A stretch of DNA of 64,000 nucleotides from UBA8231 sp036011085 (GCA_036011085.1 DASCMS010000124.1:1-64000); one strand, 5' to 3'; positions 8,740-18,150 are shown, counted from the stretch's first letter. A program made the numbers and translations. Notes: generated by a model not told the origin, from the letters alone.

Positions 8740-10194
8740 TCAGCCGGAGGCGGCTGCCGTCTCACGCTCACTGAGGTGGATGACGGCAAAAATCATCCCC
8801 GTGAAGAACCAGAGGAAGTTGTTGCTGAAATCCGCCGTGGCCGACAGACTCACCTGGAAGGAGAGGAATACGCACAACAGGGCGATGAGCACGGCACGCA
8901 GGTACGGATCGGCGGTCTGCCCCACCGTCTCGATGCCGCGTCGCAGCACGCGCCAGACGATCCACACCGAGGCCGTGATGCCCACCAAGCCCAGTTCCGC
9001 GAGCATGTTGGCCGCCAGCGTGTGCGACTCCTTCGTCGGCACCCACATGGGGAAATCCACGGGCTTGTACGCATCGAACAGCAATGGAAACGCTCGCCAG
9101 CCGGCCCCCAGGATCGGGTGGTCGAGCCACATTTCCAGGCCGGCGATGATGAAGTACAGCCGGGCGGATCCCGACTCCCGGCCGGCGTCGCCGAAATCGG
9201 TGAGCAGCGTGAAGATCGAAACGAACCGTTGAAAGATGTGGTCGGCGAAGGGAACGAACTCCTTCACCGCAAAGATTGCGGCGAACCCGCCCAGCCCGAC
9301 CCACAGCAGGTAGCGAAACTTGCGCGCATAGATCATGGCCGCCACGATACCGATGGCGGCGGCCACCCAGTTGGACCGACTGAAAGTTGTGATCAGGCCG
9401 GCGCCGGCGGCGGCAAGCGACGCCAGCAGGTAGACGGCCTGCCACTTCCGGAAGCGATGGTTGACGAGCAGGGCGAAGAGGAAGACGACACCACACATCA
9501 GGAAGGTGCCGAAGGTGTTGGGGTTGTGGAACGTACCGGTGGCCCGCGGTGCATTGGCCCCTACGGCGATGACGAAGCTGGCCGGCAGATAGAACTTCTC
9601 GGACATGATCTGGGCCACGGCCAGAATGGCGCCTCCGATCATTGCCGCGGCCATGGAGATGACGACGAGGTTGACGGCCCGACGGGTGTCGATCATCACT
9701 TGCGTGCCGTAGAGGAAGGCCATCAGGGCGAGGGTGCGCATGACACCAACCGTGCCCTCAGCCAGGGCCGGTGTGTACGTCAGAGAGAAGGCCATCGTCC
9801 CCCAGAGCAGGAACAGGGGGGCCTTCAGCTCGAACGTGGGGAACGTGAAGCGTCGCCGCAGGCAGGTATTGGTAAAGATGCCGATCGTCATCAGCATCAG
9901 CGACAGGTGGAAACCGGTTACGGGAATTCCGATTCCGGTCTCCTTGATCAGCTGCCCGGTAATGTCGAGAGCGGTAGTGACGACGACGGCGGGCACGATG
10001 ATCCAGGGCCACATCAGCACGCCCACCAGGTAGAGACCCGCCCCGATACCGAGGGCGGCGATGGCGAACAGCTTCGACGGCAGGTAGAATGCAGCGATGG
10101 CGACGATGATCTGCAGTGTTATGAACAGGACGAACAGTCGTCGGTCCAGAGGCGGGGGCATGAGACGCGGATACCGGGAGGCGAGGTCCGTCAT
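8740..10194 (-). CDS. O-antigen ligase/polymerase family membrane protein
   Basis: 484 residues with about twelve hydrophobic helices and the Wzy_C-type loop. FSRSNWVAAAIGIVAAM is followed by a periplasmic loop with HPILGAGWRAFPLLF and SHTLAANMLAELGLVG, the conserved region of WaaL/Wzy proteins. It would polymerise repeat units or ligate them to an acceptor on the periplasmic face. An upstream extension of 90 residues in the same frame is rejected because it overlaps the flippase gene and is arginine-rich nonsense. The chosen ATG at 10194 overlaps the flippase stop (ATGA). Ligase and polymerase cannot be told apart here. Confidence 0.88.
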   Translation of the reverse strand: MTDLASRYPRLMPPPLDRRLFVLFITLQIIVAIAAFYLPSKLFAIAALGIGAGLYLVGVLMWPWIIVPAVVVTTALDITGQLIKETGIGIPVTGFHLSLMLMTIGIFTNTCLRRRFTFPTFELKAPLFLLWGTMAFSLTYTPALAEGTVGVMRTLALMAFLYGTQVMIDTRRAVNLVVISMAAAMIGGAILAVAQIMSEKFYLPASFVIAVGANAPRATGTFHNPNTFGTFLMCGVVFLFALLVNHRFRKWQAVYLLASLAAAGAGLITTFSRSNWVAAAIGIVAAMIYARKFRYLLWVGLGGFAAIFAVKEFVPFADHIFQRFVSIFTLLTDFGDAGRESGSARLYFIIAGLEMWLDHPILGAGWRAFPLLFDAYKPVDFPMWVPTKESHTLAANMLAELGLVGITASVWIVWRVLRRGIETVGQTADPYLRAVLIALLCVFLSFQVSLSATADFSNNFLWFFTGMIFAVIHLSERETAAASG

Positions 10195-11414
10195 GCCGAC
10201 ACTCGCACAAACCGGCCCCATGCCAACCCCGTGAGGCGCTGGTAGGCGACGGTGACGATGGCGGCCCACAGGACATAGGCGATCGACGTGGACAGTGCCG
10301 CACCGACGAGGCCAAACCGCGGGATCAGTATAAGATTGAGACCGACGTTCATCGCCAGCGCGGCGCCCGGCGCCCACATCGTCACGGGGGGATATCCCTG
10401 ACCGGCGAGTTTTGTGTTGAGGACCGAGGCAAAGCCACAGGCGATGAGGCCGGGAAGCATCCACACCAGCGGCGTGTGCGCGCCGGCGTAGGTCATGCCG
10501 TACACCCAGCCGATGGCCTGCCTGCCGCCGGCTATCACACCGGCGGCGGCGGCCAGGCTGAAAAGGAAGGCGGCACGGCTGACGGCGAGGCTCATCGTAT
10601 GGTCGTCGTCGGTGCCGCGCAGCACCTTGGGAAGCAGGACGGCGCCGGCGATGTTCGGTCCTCTTTGTATCATCTCAGCTATGAAGACGGCGATGTAGTA
10701 GACACCCAGTGTCTCCGTTCCCAGGTAATGCTCGACCAGGTAGATGTCACTGCGAAACAACAGATAGATCAGCGTCGCGGACATGGCACCGCGGCCACCA
10801 ACGGCCATCGTCGAGCGCAGCAGACCACCATCCACGCCGCCGGCGCCGCGGCTGAACACGGCCGCCAGAGATGCCGACAGAATCACGCCGCACAGCCAGG
10901 CAGCAAGCGCCCCGTTCAGTCCCAGCTCCAACCAGCCGAGCCCGACCAGGTTCAGCAGAAAATAGGTGCTGACGAAGAACAGCGGGACCAGAGCGAATGC
11001 CGTCAGCCGATCTCGGCCCTGCAGGATTCCGGAGAATCCCTTCTGAGCCACCACGCCCGCCGTCATGGCCGCCATCAACAGCGCCTGCCGGCGTGGCACG
11101 TACTCCGGATAGAACACGGAGGCCACCCATGCCAACACAGCCAGAACCGGCAACAGGGACAACGTGTAGACAGTGGTATTGCGCCACACCGATCCGGCGT
11201 GGCGATCATCCCGACCGCTGTGGTAGCTGTTGCCGCGCGTCAGCCACTCACCAAAGACCATCCCGGCAACGGTCACCGTCGTGACCGCGACCGCCAGATG
11301 CCCGAGCCCCTCTTTGCCCAGGATGCGTGCAACCCACGTGCTGTTGGCAAAGGCCAACGCGAACGCCAGGCCCACGGCGACTGCGTTGACCGAAAGACCG
11401 CGCAGGAAGCTCAC
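10191..11414 (-). CDS. Polysaccharide flippase (Wzx/MATE-like, oligosaccharide_flp family)
   Basis: A 407-residue integral membrane protein with about twelve helices, beginning at a GTG. The N-terminus, with NSTWVARILGKEGLGHLAV, fits the usual A-R-x-LG-xxG pattern of the polysaccharide synthase family. Later it has LPKVLRG and LNLILIPRFGLVGAALSTSIAY, a typical C-terminal motif. It should flip undecaprenyl-linked repeat units across the inner membrane, between the cytoplasmic glycosyltransferases and the adjacent ligase/polymerase. It overlaps the ligase start and lies 7 bases after the phosphomannomutase gene. Confidence 0.9.
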   Translation of the reverse strand: MSFLRGLSVNAVAVGLAFALAFANSTWVARILGKEGLGHLAVAVTTVTVAGMVFGEWLTRGNSYHSGRDDRHAGSVWRNTTVYTLSLLPVLAVLAWVASVFYPEYVPRRQALLMAAMTAGVVAQKGFSGILQGRDRLTAFALVPLFFVSTYFLLNLVGLGWLELGLNGALAAWLCGVILSASLAAVFSRGAGGVDGGLLRSTMAVGGRGAMSATLIYLLFRSDIYLVEHYLGTETLGVYYIAVFIAEMIQRGPNIAGAVLLPKVLRGTDDDHTMSLAVSRAAFLFSLAAAAGVIAGGRQAIGWVYGMTYAGAHTPLVWMLPGLIACGFASVLNTKLAGQGYPPVTMWAPGAALAMNVGLNLILIPRFGLVGAALSTSIAYVLWAAIVTVAYQRLTGLAWGRFVRVSA

Positions 11415-11421
11415 CCGGTAC

Positions 11422-12762
11422 TCAGGACAGGATCACGGCCAGAACCTCGTCCCGCTGCTGCTCCATGCGCTGCTGCGACATGGCTTCCAGGTTGAGCCGC
11501 AGCAGTGGTTCGGTATTCGAAGCCCGCACATTGAAGTGCCACTCGGCAAAACTCACCGAAATGCCATCGATGCGCTCGATCCGTCCGTCGCCGTAGCGCC
11601 CGGCGATCTCTTCGATCTTGGCCGCCGGATCGTCGACACGGGAGTTGATCTCCCCCGACAGAAAGTAGCGGGACTCCAGCGGTGACAGCAGCTCGGACAT
11701 GGTCTGCCTGCGGTCCGACATCATCTGCATCAGGATCAGCGACGGCACCAGTCCGGAATCGGCACCGAAGAAGTCGCGGAAGTAGTAGTGGCCGGACAAC
11801 TCGCCGGCGAATATCCCCTTTTCGGTGAACAACCGCGGCTTCAAAAAGGAGTGACCCACTCGTTCCTGCAGCGCCCGTCCTCCCGCCGCCGCGACGAGAT
11901 CCCGCACGGCCCACGAACAACGCACATCGTGGACGATCGTTGCCCCGGGTTCGCCATCGATGAGATACCGGGCCATCAACGCGGTGAGAAAATCACCGGG
12001 AACAAAGCGGCCCCGATCATCGATGGCGAAAAAGCGATCACCGTCACCGTCGAAGGCGAAGCCCACGTCCGCCCCTTCCGAGACAACTCGTCGTTGCAGT
12101 TCGGCCCGGTTCTCCTCCTTCATCGGATCGAGACCATGATTGGGTAGCGAGCCGTCGGGGTCGAGATACATGCCCACAAGATCAACCGGCAGCCGGTCGA
12201 ACACCCGCTTCAGGATGGGGCCCACCATGCCGTTGCCCGTGTCGGCCACCACTTTGAGAGGACGCAGGTGGCTGGTGTCGACCGAGCTGAGCACCTTGTC
12301 GACAAAGCCGTCGCTCACATCCCGCGCCTCGATCTTTCCGGTACCACGTGCCGGCTGGTACTCTTCGGTTTCGATCAGACGGCGCAAATCCTGGATGCCT
12401 TCGTCACCGGATAACAGGTAGGGCATGTGGCGCACCATCTTGAAGCCACAGTACTGGGCCGGATTGTGCGATGCCGTCACCATGATGCCGGGACGTCCGA
12501 GGGTGGCGCAGGCGTAGTAGTACTGGTCCGTGCTGACCATACCCAGTTCGATGACATCCGCCTGCTGCTGCCGCAAACCCTCGATGAGGGCGGCGCAGAC
12601 CGTCGGACTCGACAGGCGCATGTCACGCCCTACCACAACCTGCTCAGGCTGCAGGAAACTGGCAAACGCCCGCCCCACGGCGCGCCCCGTGTCCTCATCG
12701 AGCTGGTCGGGGTAGATGCCGCGGATGTCGTAGGCTTTGAAAATCGTCGGGTCTACATGCAT
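11422..12762 (-). CDS. Phosphomannomutase/phosphoglucomutase
   Basis: The 446-residue protein interconverts hexose 6- and 1-phosphates, supplying GDP-mannose or UDP-glucose type donors. Domain marks are all present: the N-terminal FKAYDIRGIYPDQLD, the active-site serine loop VTASHNPAQYCGFK, the magnesium loop DGDGDRF, the sugar-binding GELSGHYYF and the C-terminal phosphate-binding VRASNTEPLLRLNLE. The GEMSGH-type loop suits the AlgC/ManB class. A GTG 45 bases upstream (12807) is possible, but the ATG at 12762 directly before HVDPTIFKAYD is the family start. It is probably cotranscribed with the flippase. Confidence 0.93.
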   Translation of the reverse strand: MHVDPTIFKAYDIRGIYPDQLDEDTGRAVGRAFASFLQPEQVVVGRDMRLSSPTVCAALIEGLRQQQADVIELGMVSTDQYYYACATLGRPGIMVTASHNPAQYCGFKMVRHMPYLLSGDEGIQDLRRLIETEEYQPARGTGKIEARDVSDGFVDKVLSSVDTSHLRPLKVVADTGNGMVGPILKRVFDRLPVDLVGMYLDPDGSLPNHGLDPMKEENRAELQRRVVSEGADVGFAFDGDGDRFFAIDDRGRFVPGDFLTALMARYLIDGEPGATIVHDVRCSWAVRDLVAAAGGRALQERVGHSFLKPRLFTEKGIFAGELSGHYYFRDFFGADSGLVPSLILMQMMSDRRQTMSELLSPLESRYFLSGEINSRVDDPAAKIEEIAGRYGDGRIERIDGISVSFAEWHFNVRASNTEPLLRLNLEAMSQQRMEQQRDEVLAVILS

Positions 12763-12849
12763 GCGAAGATTGGCTTTCACGGAAACCGCCCGCAGCCCTG
12801 CATCCACCTGCAGATGGGGGGCGCCGGGCCGTTGCTGTTGCGATGGTCC

Positions 12850-13917
12850 TTACTGGAAGGTGCGCAGGGTCGCGTCGATGCTGCGCACACCGTCCTTCGG
12901 CAGGTGGTGCTGCACCAGGATGGGTGTCTGGTACGTGCCGGAGACGATACGCTGAGGGCCCGTCTCGGTACTGGAAGATACCAGCAGACTCACCGAACGC
13001 TTGAGGCGCAGAATCCGATACGCCGGTGTGGACAGCACCGACATGATGCGGTCGACGACGGAGCGCCCGAAGGGCAGGTGCTCAAGAAACTCGTTGTAGA
13101 GGTGGATCAGGTCGTACGTAGCATAGTCCCGTGTCTTGCCCGGGATGGTCGCCGGATGACGTGCCAGGTTCCGTCCCCGGCGTACCATGTAGGAGAGCGG
13201 GTCGCGGAGGGCTTCGGGCAGGTCGTCGCGAATCAGCAGCGTTTCGTACTCGTTCACCGTCAGACCGGCATCCTGCTCTTCGGGAGCCAGACGCATCTCG
13301 ATGCGTCCCTTGTCGATGCCGAAGCGGTCGAGCCAACCCTCGAACCGCTCGAACAGACCATAGCGCGGATCCTTGAGATTATGCGAATCGATGGTGTGCT
13401 CTGACGGCACGGGCACACGCAGGCGTTCACGGTGGACGATCTGTTCCGCCTGGTATCCGAGAACCGTGGTACGCCGTTGCCGGTGAATGTCCTTGAACAC
13501 ACCGTCGAGTTCGATGAAGTAGACCGGTTCCTCAGGGCGATTCCGATAGGTGACACAGTTCCTCAGCCCCGCCCCCATGAAGGTCAGATGGGAGTCGGCG
13601 TTCACCGGCTCCACTTCTTTCTGCTGCTCGTTCAGCTCGTCGCGCAGGTGCATCAGATCGTGTTGATACCCTGCATCCTGTGGAAACAGACGCTGGAAGA
13701 ATCGAAAAAACGGATCGAGCTGCTTGCGACTGTGGCCCAACCGCGCACACATGCCCTGCTCGAGGTATCCCGCCGTCGTATGATGCGAACAGTAGAGGGC
13801 CCGTCGGAAGTCGGACAGAGCGTCGCCCACCTGATCCCGGACACGCGGCGCCACGTCGATGATCTGGAATCGCGACGTGGGAACGATATCGAGATTGACC
13901 TCGAGAGGGTCAGCCAT
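12850..13917 (-). CDS. YjbQ/UPF0047-like protein with a long extra C-terminal region
   Basis: 355 residues, start ATG 13917. The N-terminal part (about 1-165) resembles UPF0047/YjbQ: SRFQIIDVAPRV near the start, LYCSHHTTAGYLEQG, NADSHLTFMGAGLRNC, then VYFIELDGVFKDIHRQR, in the order expected for that small trimeric fold. YjbQ proteins are only about 130-140 residues, so residues from about 170 onward, with DPRYGLFERFEGWLDRF and APEEQDAGLTVNEYETLLIR, are an addition I do not recognise. The function is unknown; YjbQ members have weak thiamine-phosphate synthase activity. It sits divergently from sixA and upstream of the phosphomannomutase. Confidence 0.6.
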   Translation of the reverse strand: MADPLEVNLDIVPTSRFQIIDVAPRVRDQVGDALSDFRRALYCSHHTTAGYLEQGMCARLGHSRKQLDPFFRFFQRLFPQDAGYQHDLMHLRDELNEQQKEVEPVNADSHLTFMGAGLRNCVTYRNRPEEPVYFIELDGVFKDIHRQRRTTVLGYQAEQIVHRERLRVPVPSEHTIDSHNLKDPRYGLFERFEGWLDRFGIDKGRIEMRLAPEEQDAGLTVNEYETLLIRDDLPEALRDPLSYMVRRGRNLARHPATIPGKTRDYATYDLIHLYNEFLEHLPFGRSVVDRIMSVLSTPAYRILRLKRSVSLLVSSSTETGPQRIVSGTYQTPILVQHHLPKDGVRSIDATLRTFQ

Positions 13918-14046
13918 AGACGGTGGGAATGCCCTGGGACGGATTGGAGAAAGGGTTGCACTGTACTCGAAAGCTGTGGTAAGTATAGCCCTGCCCCTGA
14001 AGAGGGCGCAAACGAACCGCTAGACTATAGAGTAAGGAAAACCTGC

Positions 14047-14550
14047 GTGAAACGTCTGCTGATCATGCGGCACGCCAAGTCGGATTGGGCCGATCCGGCC
14101 ACTGAGGATTTCGACCGGCCACTGAACTGCCGCGGTCAGACAGACGTCCCGATCCTCGGACAGTTCCTCGCCGGGTTGGCACCACCCGATCTGATTCTGG
14201 CCTCCGCCGCCCGCCGCGCCCAGGAAACCGGGACCCTCCTGCTGGAAGCTCTCGACGGCTCTGCGGAACTCGTTCTGGACGGCCGCCTGTACCTGTCCAC
14301 GCCGGACACGCTCGCCACCGTGTTGGCCGCCAGCGCCGGGGACGCCGGCACCGTCGTCGTCATCGCCCACAACCCGGGCGTGGAGCAGTGGTCCTCGGAG
14401 TTGAGTGGAGCGTCCATCCACATGCCCCCGGGGGCCGTCGCCTGCCTCGACTGTGAGGCGGACGGTTGGGCCGACGCGGGTCGTCGACGGGCTGCGCTTC
14501 GATGGCTGATCACGCCGAAGCTGCTGAAGAGGGGTCTGGCTACTTCTTGA
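14047..14550 (+). CDS. sixA: SixA-type phosphohistidine phosphatase
   Basis: This 167-residue histidine phosphatase is the only plus-strand gene within the polysaccharide region. The catalytic His is in LIMRHAKSDW, followed by DRPLNCRGQTDV, LASAARRAQETG and the second His in IAHNPGVEQW. SixA removes phosphate from phosphohistidine, for example on PTS-related or histidine-kinase proteins. The GTG at 14047 is chosen because AAGGAAA precedes it at good spacing; the frame extends far upstream without similarity. It ends 11 bases inside the tail of the convergent epimerase gene. A PtsN-like gene occurs 9 kb away, but a link is only speculation. Confidence 0.87.
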   Translation: MKRLLIMRHAKSDWADPATEDFDRPLNCRGQTDVPILGQFLAGLAPPDLILASAARRAQETGTLLLEALDGSAELVLDGRLYLSTPDTLATVLAASAGDAGTVVVIAHNPGVEQWSSELSGASIHMPPGAVACLDCEADGWADAGRRRAALRWLITPKLLKRGLATS

Positions 14551-15508
14551 AGTCTTCGATGATCCGACCGAGGGCATCGTCGAGGTCGACCTTGGGATCG
14601 TACCCCACCATCTCGCGGATCTTCTGCAGATCGGGCGCACGATAGACGAGATCCTCGTACAGCCCGTTGCGCAGGCGGGTCTGGCTGAAGGGGATGAAGG
14701 CGATCTCCGAGTCGGAACTGGTCAGCTTCTTGATCTTGTGCGCCAGATCCTTGATGCTGCTCTCGAAATTCGAACCGAGGTTGAAAACCTCGCCGAAGGC
14801 CTTGTCACTGGAGGCCAGTGCCACCAGGCCGTCTATGGCGTCGTCGATGTAGGTGAAACAACGGCGTTGCTCACCATCGTCGTACACCGTGATGGGATCG
14901 CCGAGCATGGCCTGCTTGATGAACCGCGGTACGACCATGCCGTACCGCCCCGTCTGTCGCGGGCCGATGACATTGAAGGGGCGTACGATGACGGTGGGCA
15001 GGCGCTTCTCCCGCCAGTAGGCCAGAGCCAGCAACTCGTCGACGGCTTTCGTCGTGGCATAGCTCCAGCGCACGACCGTCGTCGGCCCGAGGATGCGGTC
15101 GCTGTCCTCGCGGAAGGGTACGTGCCCGTTCTTCTTGCCGTAGATCTCCGATGTCGACGCCATGACGACACGCTTCTTGTACTCGTTCGCCAGTTCGAGA
15201 ACGATCTCGGTGCCGCGGATGTTCGTCGACAGTGTCTGCAGCGGGTTTTCGAGGACGTACTCGACGCCCACAGCCGCGGCCAGATGGTAGATCAGGTCGC
15301 AGTCGGCGATCATCTCGCGCATGACCCCGGCGCTCAGAATGTCGTCGACCCGGCAGACGCAGTTGGGATGCTCCGCCAGGTGCTGGATGTTTTCGATGAC
15401 GCTCGTCGACAGATTGTCGATGATCGCCACCTGGTCACCCATGTCGAGATGGCGCGTCGCCAGGTGGGAGCCGATAAACCCGGCTCCCCCGGTAATCATG
15501 ACCTTCAT
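14540..15508 (-). CDS. NAD-dependent sugar epimerase/dehydratase (extended SDR)
   Basis: 322 residues with the N-terminal cofactor motif TGGAGFIGSH, then LIYHLAAAVGVEYVL, the serine site MASTSEIYGKK, and the catalytic tyrosine-lysine pair YATTK. VRPFNVIGPRQTGRYGMVVP and FTYIDDAIDG are also typical. It converts one nucleotide sugar to another (4-epimerase, 4,6-dehydratase or decarboxylase); which one cannot be decided from sequence. It lies at the head of the block 14540-17050 behind the methyltransferase and deacetylase. Confidence 0.88.
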   Translation of the reverse strand: MKVMITGGAGFIGSHLATRHLDMGDQVAIIDNLSTSVIENIQHLAEHPNCVCRVDDILSAGVMREMIADCDLIYHLAAAVGVEYVLENPLQTLSTNIRGTEIVLELANEYKKRVVMASTSEIYGKKNGHVPFREDSDRILGPTTVVRWSYATTKAVDELLALAYWREKRLPTVIVRPFNVIGPRQTGRYGMVVPRFIKQAMLGDPITVYDDGEQRRCFTYIDDAIDGLVALASSDKAFGEVFNLGSNFESSIKDLAHKIKKLTSSDSEIAFIPFSQTRLRNGLYEDLVYRAPDLQKIREMVGYDPKVDLDDALGRIIEDFKK

Positions 15509-15523
15509 TCTCTTCCCAGCATG

Positions 15524-16204
15524 CTAAAACTCGTTGTCGGTCGTGGTGGAGCCCGATCGGGCTCGTACCAGGTAATCCCGGCTCAACCGAGTAATCTGCA
15601 CGTCCTCCCATCCCGCCTCCTCCAGCAGTCTTTCCACCTGGCGACGGTCATAGAAAAACACGGGACATCGCCGCAACCGCAACCGTAGCCAGCGCGTCGG
15701 TGTGCGCAGGCGCCAGCGGATGGGGAAGCTGAAGATGCCAAGTCCTTGTGTCACCTCGCGCATACGTGTCAGCACCGTGCCCGGATCGACGATATAGTCA
15801 AAAAAACCGATCCCCAGGCTGATATCGAAGTGATGCGGCGCACACCATTCAAAGACATCCGCTACTTCGAAGTGACAGTGCCCATCGACGCCGGCCTCTT
15901 TTGCCGCCAGGCCCGACATCTCGACCATGGCCTCTGCCAGATCGATACCCACCACGTCCGCGTTGCGGCGGGCCAATTCAACGCAATAACGGCCGGAGCC
16001 ACAGCCAGCGTCCAGCACCTGCTTGCCCGCTACATCACCACACCAGTCGAGGGCGAGGGCGAACCGTTGCTGGATGACACCGCGGAACAGTGCATCCACC
16101 CAGCGTTGCAGCCCCACCTTGTCGCTGCGGTAGATGGCATCGAAGCGGGCGGCTTCGCCGTCGAAGTGTCGGCCGACGGCCTCGGCGATGGCGGGTGCTG
16201 ACAA
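15524..16204 (-). CDS. SAM-dependent methyltransferase
   Basis: A 226-residue class I methyltransferase. Motif I is VLDAGCGSGRYCVELARR, the acidic end of strand 2 is VVGIDLAEAMVEMS, and FEVADVFEWC and ISLGIGFFDYIVDP follow. It may methylate a sugar, a quinone or another small molecule; its position between a polysaccharide deacetylase and an epimerase favours a role in polysaccharide modification. A TTG immediately after the TGA of the deacetylase gene (TGATTG) is the only nearby start in frame, so translation is probably coupled. Confidence 0.82.
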   Translation of the reverse strand: MSAPAIAEAVGRHFDGEAARFDAIYRSDKVGLQRWVDALFRGVIQQRFALALDWCGDVAGKQVLDAGCGSGRYCVELARRNADVVGIDLAEAMVEMSGLAAKEAGVDGHCHFEVADVFEWCAPHHFDISLGIGFFDYIVDPGTVLTRMREVTQGLGIFSFPIRWRLRTPTRWLRLRLRRCPVFFYDRRQVERLLEEAGWEDVQITRLSRDYLVRARSGSTTTDNEF

Positions 16205-17050
16205 TCAGACGACCTTCCCGGACGTGACGCGCCTGGCGAGCACGTCACCTGCTGGCTCAAAGTCGAACTCTACCAGCAATTTACGCAACCTGCCCTGCGT
16301 TGTCGCCAGGTTGTGATAGTGCGTCAGGGCGACTCGGCGCGGTAGCGGCAGACGGGGGTGTTCGGGGTCAAGCTCCCAGGGGTGCAGATAGAACACGGCT
16401 GGTTCCCCCACGGCATGTGCCCGTCTCAGGCCAAAGCGGGTAAGAGTATACGGAAAGAGGCGGAAATAGGCACCCCCGGCCACCGGCACGTTCCGTCCCG
16501 CAACTCTCCAGGTGGAGGGCGGAAGCTCCAGCAGACCGGGAATCACCTCGTGGGCAAACCGTGGTGCGTCGGGGATACCGTAGCGATAGTTGTGCACCGG
16601 GAAGACGCTGGAATCGTACTGGATGCCGCAGTCGCGCAGCACCTCGTGAGCCCAGGGGGTCCTGCGGGTGATAGAGAAATACGGGGCTCTGTACCCTCTC
16701 ACGGTGTTGGTGACGAGCCCGGCCAGCACCTCGAGGGATCGTTCCAGGTCGGCGCGGAAGTTCTCCTGTCCCAGATCGTAGACGAAATCATGTCCATAGC
16801 CATGGGTCGCGATCTCGTGGCCTCGATGCGCGATTTCGCGCACGAGATCGGGTGCGCCCTCGGCGGCGGCACCCAGCACGAAGAATGTGGCTCTGGTTGC
16901 TGCCTCATCCAGCAGGTCGAGAAGCCGCCCCGTTCCCACCTCGATGCGCGACTCGAAGCGACTCCAGTCAGCACGGTCGATTTCGATGCCGTGATACCAG
17001 TCTTCGAAATCCACGGTGAAGGCATCTGTCCCGGATTCAGCTGTGGTCAT
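16205..17050 (-). CDS. XrtA-type polysaccharide deacetylase
   Basis: 281 residues of the NodB-like carbohydrate esterase fold. The start FTVDFEDWYHG, ATHGYGHDFVYDLG (metal-binding His pair), RAPYFSITRRTPWA and YDSSVFPVHNYRYG match the deacetylases found in exosortase-linked EPS loci. The C-terminal section GGAYFRLFPY and FYLHPWELDPEHPRL is the extra domain of that subgroup. It should remove N-acetyl groups from the polysaccharide. The ATG at 17050 overlaps the upstream stop (ATGA); the 51 extra upstream residues are not credible. No exosortase gene is visible in this window. Confidence 0.88.
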   Translation of the reverse strand: MTTAESGTDAFTVDFEDWYHGIEIDRADWSRFESRIEVGTGRLLDLLDEAATRATFFVLGAAAEGAPDLVREIAHRGHEIATHGYGHDFVYDLGQENFRADLERSLEVLAGLVTNTVRGYRAPYFSITRRTPWAHEVLRDCGIQYDSSVFPVHNYRYGIPDAPRFAHEVIPGLLELPPSTWRVAGRNVPVAGGAYFRLFPYTLTRFGLRRAHAVGEPAVFYLHPWELDPEHPRLPLPRRVALTHYHNLATTQGRLRKLLVEFDFEPAGDVLARRVTSGKVV

Positions 17051-18150
17051 GCGGGCACACCGGCAACCTGCCTGAGCATGGTCAGCAGTTGATCCTGCTG
17101 CACACCTTGCGAGTACATCGCCTCGACACGATCGCGACCCGCCGCTCCGAGTCGCTGACGCAGATCGCCATCCTCGATGAGCCGCGCCAGTCCCGCCTCC
17201 CAACCGTCCTCGCCCTCCACGAGCAGTCCACTCTCCCCTGAGGCGACAATCTCGACGTTGATGCCCACCGGATCGGTGACCACCGGCAGCGATGCCGCCA
17301 TGTACTGCAGCAGCTTGTATCCGCCCTTGCCTCGGGTCCAGGGATCGTCCGGCACGGGCATGATGCCGATGTCACAGGCCACCAGATCGGCAGCTTCTCG
17401 TTCGAGGTCCCAATCCCGGCACTCCACATTCACACCCGGCGCCGACCACTCAGCCCCGATGACGAGGAGCCGCAGACCGGCGAAACGAACGGTGAGTCTC
17501 TGCAGGGGCACGCGAATGCGATCGAGGTAGGCCACCGTCGAACCACTGCCGATCCAACCGAGAAGGACACCTTCTCCGTCAGCGCCTGGACCTTCCCGCA
17601 GCTGATCCGATCGGTATCGCTCCGTGTCGATGGGTCCGGTGATCGTCAGGACGGGGCAGAAGCGCTGGGCCATCTCTCCCGTGTAGTCATTCTCCACCAC
17701 GGCATGTTGGGACAGCGCCAGCATCGCCGGCAGGCCCCTGGTGTTACGGGCCTCCTTCCAGCGGGCCAGCCAGTGGCCGGAGCGGATCTCGGTGGTGAAA
17801 ATGGCGTCGTCGAAATCGTAGACCACCGGAGTTGACAGTCGCCGCAGGCACCAGCGCAGCGGCGCCGGGAAGATGACCTTCTGGATGAAGAGCACATCCG
17901 CCTGACCTGCTCTGCGAAGCATGCGCGCCCCGCAGAAAAGGGTACGCCACGCCGCCCGCAGATAGTACAGCATCTTGCGGAATGGACGATTCGAGGCGAT
18001 CACCTGCGACCCGGCCAGCAGATCGTCCGTCAGGATCGTGAGGACATCACACTCGACGCCGTGGGAGCGCAGGAAGGGCAGGTAGTTGAAAACGCGTGTG
18101 CGGCTGCTGGCCGCACGTGGGCCGTACTGGGTGACAAAAAGAACGTGCAA
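17047..18150 (-). CDS. Family 4 glycosyltransferase
   Basis: A 367-residue GT-B protein beginning VLFVTQYGPRAASSRTRVF, a common start of EPS glycosyltransferases. The donor-binding half has LLGWIGSGSTVAYLDRI, IGIMPVPDDPWTRGKGGYKLL and a glutamate-rich ASGESGLLVEGED region. The first domain contains VVYDFDDAIF. It begins at a TTG (18150) with no clear ribosome site, 33 bases after the aminotransferase stop. It likely adds one sugar of the repeat unit. Confidence 0.85.
   Translation of the reverse strand: MHVLFVTQYGPRAASSRTRVFNYLPFLRSHGVECDVLTILTDDLLAGSQVIASNRPFRKMLYYLRAAWRTLFCGARMLRRAGQADVLFIQKVIFPAPLRWCLRRLSTPVVYDFDDAIFTTEIRSGHWLARWKEARNTRGLPAMLALSQHAVVENDYTGEMAQRFCPVLTITGPIDTERYRSDQLREGPGADGEGVLLGWIGSGSTVAYLDRIRVPLQRLTVRFAGLRLLVIGAEWSAPGVNVECRDWDLEREAADLVACDIGIMPVPDDPWTRGKGGYKLLQYMAASLPVVTDPVGINVEIVASGESGLLVEGEDGWEAGLARLIEDGDLRQRLGAAGRDRVEAMYSQGVQQDQLLTMLRQVAGVPA

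Noticed and set aside
8011..10245. 744-codon open frame on the plus strand
   Set aside because: It lies antisense to a glycosyltransferase and the O-antigen ligase, reads as His/Gln/Gly-rich repeats without domains, and is a GC-rich shadow frame.
10195..10464. N-terminal extension of the O-antigen ligase
   Set aside because: It overlaps the flippase coding region and looks like translated shadow sequence.
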